Source of the DNA: an uncultured Actinomycetes bacterium
GTDB lineage: Bacteria; Actinomycetota; Geothermincolia; Fen-727; JACVIW01
Length of the DNA stretch: 57,475 nucleotides
Direction of reading: 5' to 3'
Assembly (NCBI GenBank): GCA_937127245.1
Contig: CAKZLU010000025.1
Coordinates: 1-57,475, forward strand
Made by a program: the position numbers and the translations under genes. Shown one piece after another: positions 51,869 through 57,475 of the stretch; position 1 is the stretch's first letter; the number at the start of each line of letters is the position of its first letter. The notes beneath the pieces are model-generated. The model was not told the DNA's origin. It worked only from the letters and a program-made list of their open reading frames with translations, and did no database searches.

Positions 51869-53206
51869 TTGAAGAAAATGCCGTTCGATAAAAGAGTTCT
51901 GATCGTAAGTTATAACTACCCGCCGGTCGGCACGGTCGGGAGCTTGAGGGTAACCAAAATTACGGGCAGGCTCCCGTCCCTGGGCTGGTATCCGACTGTT
52001 ATGAGTGTCACGAAAGATATATCAAAGCCAAGCAGCTGGGACGAGACTGAAGGCGAGTTTCCCGAAGTAAAAGTTGTAAGGGCACCATTCCTCGATCCAC
52101 TAACGTTCGTTCAAAGGGCGCTCAGAAAGGCAGGGCTGCTCAGTTCTAATGCGCAGGGGGGAGGAAAAGAAGGTAAGAGTTCGGAAGTCTCTTCTGTTTT
52201 AAAAAGGTTTGTCCGGTGGCTTGCGCGTTGGGGAACGTTTCCGGATCGTTATTTGTTATGGGTTCCTTCTGCCCTTATTGCATCTTTAAAGGAGCTTGAA
52301 ACGGAGGGCTATTCGCTCATCTTCAGCACATCTCCGCCTCTTTCAAATCATTTCGTGGCATACCTTCTTTCGCGCCTGAAGGGCATTCCCTGGGTTGCGG
52401 ATTTGCGGGACCCCTGGGCTCACGGGTACTTGGACCTTTCGAGCACAGAAATCGCTTTGCACAAACGGCTTGAGAGAGCAGTCTTAAGACGCGCGTCTGC
52501 GGTTACCGCAGTATATGATTCACTCGCCAGGGAGATAGAGCGTGACTGCCGCATGGAAGATGGAAGTGTTGTGCATATCAGTATTGGTTTTGACCCACTT
52601 GAATATCCATACAACGTAAGTCCTACTCGGGAAAAGTTCGTTCTCACTTTCACCGGCTCGGTTTATGGGCTGAAGCAGGACCCGAGACCTCTATTCGAGG
52701 TCATTGAAGAGCTCATAGATGAGGGAAGCATTTGCCCGGAAGAGATTGTCGTGAGGTTCTACGGACCTCCGGATGAGTCGCTTGAGAAATTGCGTGATAC
52801 CCTCAGGTATCCTGAGATAATGGAAGTTCACGGTGTTGTGAAAAGAAGAGAAGTTCTCATGAGGCAGCGTGAGTCCTCCGCTCTTCTGGTTCTGCTCTGG
52901 GACAACCCATATACCGCGAAATATTTTGGCGGTAAGGTTTTCGAGTATTTGGGAGCGAAAAGACCGATTCTTGCTTGGTGTCCGGCAGGCGGCGAGATAG
53001 TGAGTCTTCTTGAAAGATCTGGGGCTGGAGTCGCGGTAACATCGAAAAATGAATTAAAGGAAGTCTTAAGAAAATGGGTGCGCCAGTACATGGAAAACGG
53101 GGAGATAGAGCTCCCAGAGGGATCCACGGAATTATCCTCGTATCACTGGGATAGGATTGCCTCGCGCATGGTTGAGGTTTTCGATCGGGTGATCAGTGCA
53201 AAGTAA
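51869..53206 (+). CDS. GT4-like glycosyltransferase
   Basis: 445 residues. The N-terminus VLIVSYNYPPVGTVGSLRVT is the opening of a GT4 subgroup seen in O-antigen loci. A DLRDPWAHGYLD motif ends the acceptor domain. The donor domain has FVLTFTGSVYGLKQDPRPLF and YTAKYFGGKVFEYLGAKRPI, in which the second catalytic Glu is kept. Start TTG 51869 follows AGGAAAAAGG. It ends the rightward block; the next gene is convergent and only four bases away. Confidence 0.88.
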   Translation: MKKMPFDKRVLIVSYNYPPVGTVGSLRVTKITGRLPSLGWYPTVMSVTKDISKPSSWDETEGEFPEVKVVRAPFLDPLTFVQRALRKAGLLSSNAQGGGKEGKSSEVSSVLKRFVRWLARWGTFPDRYLLWVPSALIASLKELETEGYSLIFSTSPPLSNHFVAYLLSRLKGIPWVADLRDPWAHGYLDLSSTEIALHKRLERAVLRRASAVTAVYDSLAREIERDCRMEDGSVVHISIGFDPLEYPYNVSPTREKFVLTFTGSVYGLKQDPRPLFEVIEELIDEGSICPEEIVVRFYGPPDESLEKLRDTLRYPEIMEVHGVVKRREVLMRQRESSALLVLLWDNPYTAKYFGGKVFEYLGAKRPILAWCPAGGEIVSLLERSGAGVAVTSKNELKEVLRKWVRQYMENGEIELPEGSTELSSYHWDRIASRMVEVFDRVISAK

Positions 53207-53210
53207 TGCT

Positions 53211-54185
53211 TTACTTGTGGCTCGCTTTAGCTGCAGTCTTCTCCCAAACCTTGCCGATAGCGAAGATAGTTTCCAAAAAAAGCGAGTCCATCTGTTCTTC
53301 GGTGCTTCTGAATCGGTTTCTCACATAGGGTTTGCCCTCCCCATCCCCTTCTTTTTTCCCCACTGCCATCACGCACCAGTTTCTGCCGTGCGTAACCCAC
53401 ACGAAGCCGGTGCGGAGCCAGATAGGGACCAATCCGGCTTCTCTCATGCATTTGAAAAGTGATTCCTCGGAAAAGAAGTTTATGTGCGTCAAAGGCTCTT
53501 TAAGCCTCATCCACTCGCGGAAAGCGCCTAAAGGCACCTCCACGTATATGACGCCGCCCTTCGAAAGCCTTGCGGCGAGGTCCTTTAGAAGCCCAACGGG
53601 TGATTCGGCGTGTTCGAGAACGTGTGAAAGCAGGATGAGGTCAAATTTTTGATCTTTGGGAAGGTCATCGAGAGTTTTGCCCAGATACTGGATTCCGCTG
53701 GGAGTTTCCATTTTGACCCAGTCAAGAACGAAGCAGTTGTTTTCGCCCGCGAAAGAAATAAGGTTATACCCTTACGCCACGCCGTAATCAAGAATGTTGC
53801 CTCCTTTTAAAATGCGATCAAGTGATTTCTCTACCACGCGCCTGATTCTTTCAGACCTTTTTTCAATTCTCATCGGTGGATTTTTCTCAGCTCTTATCTT
53901 CGCGCTTTGGAGGCTGTCAACTGTCCTGTACTTCAATTCAATTTCTTCAGATGTGAGTCTCGGGCTTGTGAAAATAAATCCACACGTATCGCATAAGCGC
54001 GCTTTTACCCTTTGAGGCTCCTTACTTCGCGCTATATAGTTGAAAAAGATCCAGAGTCTTTCTTTCTCATAATGGGTGTTCGGTGTTGGAGGATCTGGGC
54101 AGTCTTCAGGGTAGGAGAAAAGGTGATCGGCGATTGATTTGACTTGAGTGCTTCTGCAGACCGGGCATGACGTGACGTCTATCAT
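53211..54185 (-). pseudogene. Zinc-ribbon methyltransferase gene broken by one ochre codon
   Basis: One frame encodes 324 codons but is interrupted by TAA at 53772-53774. Upstream of it lies an N-terminal zinc ribbon (CPVCRS...CDTCGF, as in PF08421-type methyltransferases) and the start of motif I (ILDYGVA). Downstream the same frame continues GYNLISFAGENN, then DLILLSHVLEHAESP and GGVIYVEVPLGAFREW. The stop falls inside the SAM-binding motif. No frameshift is needed to join the halves, so a single-base change (or sequencing error) explains it. A downstream ATG at 53711 could give a truncated product lacking motif I. It lies convergent to the last plus-strand GT4. Confidence 0.88.
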
Positions 54186-54282
54186 GCTTACTTATCTTTC
54201 GTGATTTTGTCCCGCGTTCGGTTCATGTTCTAATTGCCGAGAAAGTTCCAAGACTCTCTCGAAAAACAAATTCCCCGGTTTT

Positions 54283-55287
54283 TCAAGTTTGCTCGAATTT
54301 GCTCCCTTTCAAATCGCGGTGCCCACTTACCTGCTTGATTTTTTGCCTGTAAGAACAACCTTTGCCTGTTCCCTTCGGGTGAAATTTTTCGAGCGCCCCC
54401 TGCGCGAAACCTTTCCCGTAGTAAAAAGAACCGAGCAGGATAACCGGAAGAGACTTCAAAAAGCCGATTCTTTGGTCGCGCCCGTAGATCATACTTCTTA
54501 GGCATATTCTCAAAAACCTTGCGAAGGGAACAAACGGCCAAAGAATCGGAATCTTCGCCACGAGGCTTCCCCTCATCCTAAAAGACCGCCTTGTTTGGCT
54601 CGCTCCCCTCGCAAGCCTTTCCTGGTTTTTTAAAAACTGTTTTAAATCTGTTCTGTTTCGGTGCGTTACCTTTATTCTTGGATCGAAAATTACGGGTATT
54701 CCTTTGCTTGCGCAGTCCTTACCGAACGCCACGTCGGACCCTTTCTCTAAGGCTTTAAATCCTCCCGCAAGAAGGAAGTCCTCCTTGCCTATTGCGAGAT
54801 TCGCGGTGGGAAGGAAACCCACCCTCTTTTTACCCATCCCGGGGAGAAAAGCGCTGAACTCGGAAAAGTACTCGGCTGTGCCAACTATATTAGTTGGGGT
54901 TCCGTTGAGGAGAGGACCTCCAACCACGGCTCTGATTATATGGGGTCGGCTTTCGAGCACTTCTCGCAGCCATTCTTTGTCGGGGATACAGTCAGCGTCC
55001 GTGAAACAAAGGATTTTCCCGGAGGCCAATTCGGCGCCGACGTTTCTCGCTTCCCCGGGGAAGAGTCTCTTTTCGGATCGGATGAGGATTATGTTGTCCC
55101 TTTTTTCGAGAAGCGCTTTCGTCTCGTCGTCGCTGGAATCGACCACTATGATTTCGACTGGCAATCCTTCTGCCGCTTTCTCGACTGCGTTCAAGCAAGT
55201 GACTATGGCGTCACCCGCGTTGTAACAGGGTATGATTACCGATATAATTACCCCGTTTTTACCGCGGTTGCTTGCTGCCAAGTGCAT
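54283..55287 (-). CDS. GT2-family glycosyltransferase with hydrophobic C-terminal region
   Basis: 334 residues. GT-A motifs are VIISVIIPCYNAGDAI, EIIVVDSSDDETKAL, KILCFTDADCIPDKEW (DAD) and PTANLAIGKEDFLLAGGF. The second half has RGASQTRRSF and two hydrophobic segments (IPILWPFVPFARFLRICLRS and SLPVILLGSFYYGKG), so it is probably membrane-attached. ATG 55287 is chosen because AAGGA lies five bases upstream; the frame is open a little further. It belongs to the minus-strand group with the methyltransferases. Confidence 0.9.
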   Translation of the reverse strand: MHLAASNRGKNGVIISVIIPCYNAGDAIVTCLNAVEKAAEGLPVEIIVVDSSDDETKALLEKRDNIILIRSEKRLFPGEARNVGAELASGKILCFTDADCIPDKEWLREVLESRPHIIRAVVGGPLLNGTPTNIVGTAEYFSEFSAFLPGMGKKRVGFLPTANLAIGKEDFLLAGGFKALEKGSDVAFGKDCASKGIPVIFDPRIKVTHRNRTDLKQFLKNQERLARGASQTRRSFRMRGSLVAKIPILWPFVPFARFLRICLRSMIYGRDQRIGFLKSLPVILLGSFYYGKGFAQGALEKFHPKGTGKGCSYRQKIKQVSGHRDLKGSKFEQT

Positions 55288-55405
55288 TATTCCTTGCTCC
55301 CTCCATCGCGACAATCAAACCCAGCTCATGTGCTTTTTCGGGTATTGAATTCTGACCCTTTTATATTAAGTGTAGTCGTTGTTACCACGATGATTCTATG
55401 TTTAA

Positions 55406-56200
55406 TTAAGCGCGCTCATAAACCGCGAATATCCATCTCGGAGGCTGCCTGTGGATAAGGGGCGCTCTCAAATAAATTTTTCTCAGAAACGCGAAAAAGC
55501 TTGGACCTCTCTTGTTTGTTGACCCAGTGGGATTTTTACCAAACGAGGTAAAACCGCAATTCAGGCATGTCTTGTTTTCAAACGGAAGGTATCTTTTGAG
55601 CACTCTATATCTTAGGAATAGCTCCAATTTTGGGGGTACTCTAATTGGCTCTCCCGCCTCGATTAAATTCTTCAACAAAAACCCGGGAAAGAGCGAGGGC
55701 ATATCCTCAGGTGAAAACGAGCGGAAGTGGTAAGAGGAATTGAAAACGAAACCGCAGCGCGGGCAGCGGGTAAGGTTCTTACTCAGATTTTCTTTGTTTG
55801 GCACAGAAATAACGATAAACCTCCTTGCGACTCTCGTTATCTCGTAAATTGAACGTTCAAAAATATCTTCGGGCAAATGTTCCAGGACTTCGGAGGCGAT
55901 AACCGCGTCCCAAGCCCTATCCGGAACGGGAATCTCATCCGCGCTCGCTATTAGGGCCGGGCGTTTTATTTTTCTCAACGCCTGCTCACTAACATCAACT
56001 CCGATTGCGGGAATCCAATCTATCTGATTGATTATCAGACCATCTCCGCATCCGACTTCCATTACTGATTGTGCATCTTTCGGAAGCATTGAGATAATAA
56101 TCGAAGCCCTTTCCAGGTTTTTCAAGAGGACTGTCCCCGAGGAGAATGACCATTGTTCATCGTAATGCTTCTGAAGGTCGCTTTTGTCTTTCATATTCAT
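55406..56200 (-). CDS. Class I methyltransferase with inserted CxxC zinc-binding pairs
   Basis: 264 residues. SAM motifs are SVMEVGCGDGLIINQI, IGVDVSEQA, ADEIPVPDRAWDAVI and ASEVLEHLPEDIFE. After the core strand IVISVPNKENL comes CPRCGFVFN, and later CLNCGFTSFG, two CxxC pairs that could bind one zinc. Such late zinc ribbons occur in sugar or lipid methyltransferases of glycan loci. ATG 56200 has GGAG eight bases upstream; an open frame reaches 56287. The substrate is unknown. Confidence 0.88.
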   Translation of the reverse strand: MNMKDKSDLQKHYDEQWSFSSGTVLLKNLERASIIISMLPKDAQSVMEVGCGDGLIINQIDWIPAIGVDVSEQALRKIKRPALIASADEIPVPDRAWDAVIASEVLEHLPEDIFERSIYEITRVARRFIVISVPNKENLSKNLTRCPRCGFVFNSSYHFRSFSPEDMPSLFPGFLLKNLIEAGEPIRVPPKLELFLRYRVLKRYLPFENKTCLNCGFTSFGKNPTGSTNKRGPSFFAFLRKIYLRAPLIHRQPPRWIFAVYERA

Positions 56201-56290
56201 GTTACCGGCTCCAGTATCTCTGCCTGTTAAGCTATCTTGACCCGACACTTCGCAACCATGGAACTCTCGCGCTTGGATATATGTCAAATC

Positions 56291-57475
56291 TTAATACAAT
56301 TCCTGATCGAGTTTGACCCCGGTCATTTTCTCAACTTCCTTCAAGAAGATTTCGATGGACATCAAATTGGTAATGAGCCTCAAAAGGTTTGGATACCCTC
56401 TTAGGAAAAGATCGACCTTCCCCATCAAGGCATCTGGGTTGATCATATCCGCGGTGACCATCGTCTCCGGGTTAAGGACCTCTCGCACAAGATCAGCGTG
56501 ATAAAGCCTGATCAACGGGGTGTAATCGGGAATGTAGTTCAGACCCACGATCTCCCTTCTTAATAGGAACCTTCCAATCCTGTTTGCCCCTTTCCTGTAC
56601 AGGTCAAATGCTTTTATCTTCGTTGCCGAAGCCTTCACTTTGAGCGGGGGTCGGTTAAATCCTATATATTCGCCTTTGGATGATGGAACAAGGCAAAGCG
56701 TTGGTTCATTTCTGGAGATAATGTACCTCGGGATTGTACTATCAAATCTCTTTTCCAGAGGAATCCTAAGTGACATTTCCACGATCGGCATATAAAGCCA
56801 GCAATCCCAGATTTTCATCGCTTTTGCCGCCGGCGCGAAAAGATGGGTTGTGTAGTTGGATGTCCTGTCTCGGGCAAGCACGTATTCGCACCAGGTATTG
56901 AAGGAAACGCCCGCTTTTCCATCCCCGAACTCTTTGGCGGCTTGCTCGGTCAGTGTATGGGCGATTTTCTCTAATTGCTCATTTTCATTGAATCCGCGGA
57001 GTATATCATGCGCCCAAGCGGTCCTGTATCTTTGAATTCCCAATCTAAGAACGTCATTGCCGGAAATTTTCCTCCCCTTTAAATTCTTTACCGCGTATGC
57101 CTTGTAAAGGTCCGGACAGATGCCAGTGAGAAAAACATCCGAATGTTGGCACTCATTCGCAAAAACGTGCTTGAGATTGGTCGCAAGTACATGATTCACA
57201 AGACCATTTTTCTCAATGGCGCCTTCTTTTACGTCTCGGGGGAACGACTCGATCACATTCCAATCAAGTGGGTAATGTCTGTGTTCCAATCCGAATAAAG
57301 CGCATATTTTTGTAGCAAGCCTGATATCCGTATTGGTCGAATCACCGTAAGTGAAGCACGCCAAACGCTCGCCGTATGGGGGGCACGCAGAAAGGATCGC
57401 TCTGCTGTCGAGCCCCCCGGTAAGTGAGAGCGATGCCCGGTTTGATATTTCGAAAAGTTCCTTGAAGTGATAATT
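56291..57475 (-). CDS. Asparagine-synthase-like ATP-dependent amidotransferase domain (partial, N-terminus off window)
   Basis: The frame is open to the right edge; 394 residues are visible. The visible start holds the ATP pyrophosphatase loop SLTGGLDSRAIL, followed by CFTYGDSTNTDIRLATKICA, as in Asn_synthase (PF00733). The N-terminal glutaminase domain, if present, lies outside. In polysaccharide loci such enzymes amidate sugar acids or make amino-acid substituents rather than free asparagine. The rest is helical and ends with EKMTGVKLDQELY. No other domain is seen. Confidence 0.9.
   Translation of the reverse strand, partial: NYHFKELFEISNRASLSLTGGLDSRAILSACPPYGERLACFTYGDSTNTDIRLATKICALFGLEHRHYPLDWNVIESFPRDVKEGAIEKNGLVNHVLATNLKHVFANECQHSDVFLTGICPDLYKAYAVKNLKGRKISGNDVLRLGIQRYRTAWAHDILRGFNENEQLEKIAHTLTEQAAKEFGDGKAGVSFNTWCEYVLARDRTSNYTTHLFAPAAKAMKIWDCWLYMPIVEMSLRIPLEKRFDSTIPRYIISRNEPTLCLVPSSKGEYIGFNRPPLKVKASATKIKAFDLYRKGANRIGRFLLRREIVGLNYIPDYTPLIRLYHADLVREVLNPETMVTADMINPDALMGKVDLFLRGYPNLLRLITNLMSIEIFLKEVEKMTGVKLDQELY

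Overview
The window looks like bacterial chromosome of moderate GC dominated by a large surface-polysaccharide locus. The best guess at host is a deep-branching, possibly thermophilic or subsurface actinobacterium. This rests on the secreted repeat protein with recurring ERPMYFNY and WYLAEG motifs, a repeat style I associate with such lineages, and on the heavy use of TTG starts. It is inference and should be tested with marker genes. No rRNA, tRNA, integrase, transposase or cas gene was seen.

Layout. (1) 1-2598, minus strand: 3' part of the window's left gene, a secreted beta-propeller (Ycf48/BNR-like) protein with IPT/TIG domains that runs off the edge. (2) 3111-7493, minus strand: four-gene operon of two methyltransferase-type proteins and two GT4 glycosyltransferases, reading away from a divergent intergenic region. 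(3) 7889-30210, plus strand: the main glycan block. It has GT4 and GT2 enzymes, two GT2-GT4 fusions, five large GT-C-like or related membrane proteins, a polyprenyl-phosphate-type GT2, an ABC glycan exporter (Wzm and Wzt with a C-terminal carbohydrate-binding-type domain) and three methyltransferase-type proteins, one ending in a long coiled coil. (4) 30735-38699, plus strand: a seven-gene acyl-CoA cassette (thioesterase, SDR, thiolase, acyl-CoA dehydrogenase, two-subunit B12 acyl-CoA mutase, acetoacetyl-CoA-synthetase-like ligase). (5) 39052-53206, plus strand except one small gene: a second glycan block with GT-C, several GT4 and GT2 enzymes, a Wzx-like flippase and a secreted glycoside-hydrolase-like protein. 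(6) 53211-57475, minus strand: a methyltransferase gene broken by one ochre codon, a GT2, a zinc-ribbon methyltransferase and the 3' part of an asparagine-synthase-like gene.

How the parts may work together. GT2/GT4 enzymes would build a lipid-linked glycan at the inner membrane face. Wzm/Wzt would export a polymer whose non-reducing end is marked by methylation, as in the E. coli O8/O9a WbdD-Wzt systems. The coiled-coil methyltransferase next to Wzt is a candidate length-sensing terminator. The GT-C proteins would use polyprenyl-linked sugars on the outer face, supplied by the two DPM1-type GT2 enzymes. A separate Wzx-like flippase suggests a second export route.

The most unusual features are: a duplicated two-gene cassette (a WY-[VL]-[ND]-P module protein followed by a GT2-GT4 fusion) in which the two fusions have lost opposite catalytic domains; a B12 mutase whose substrate-binding Arg and His positions are replaced; a TIM-barrel hydrolase with a repeat array inserted inside the barrel; and a three-copy 28-bp repeat with CRISPR-like spacing.
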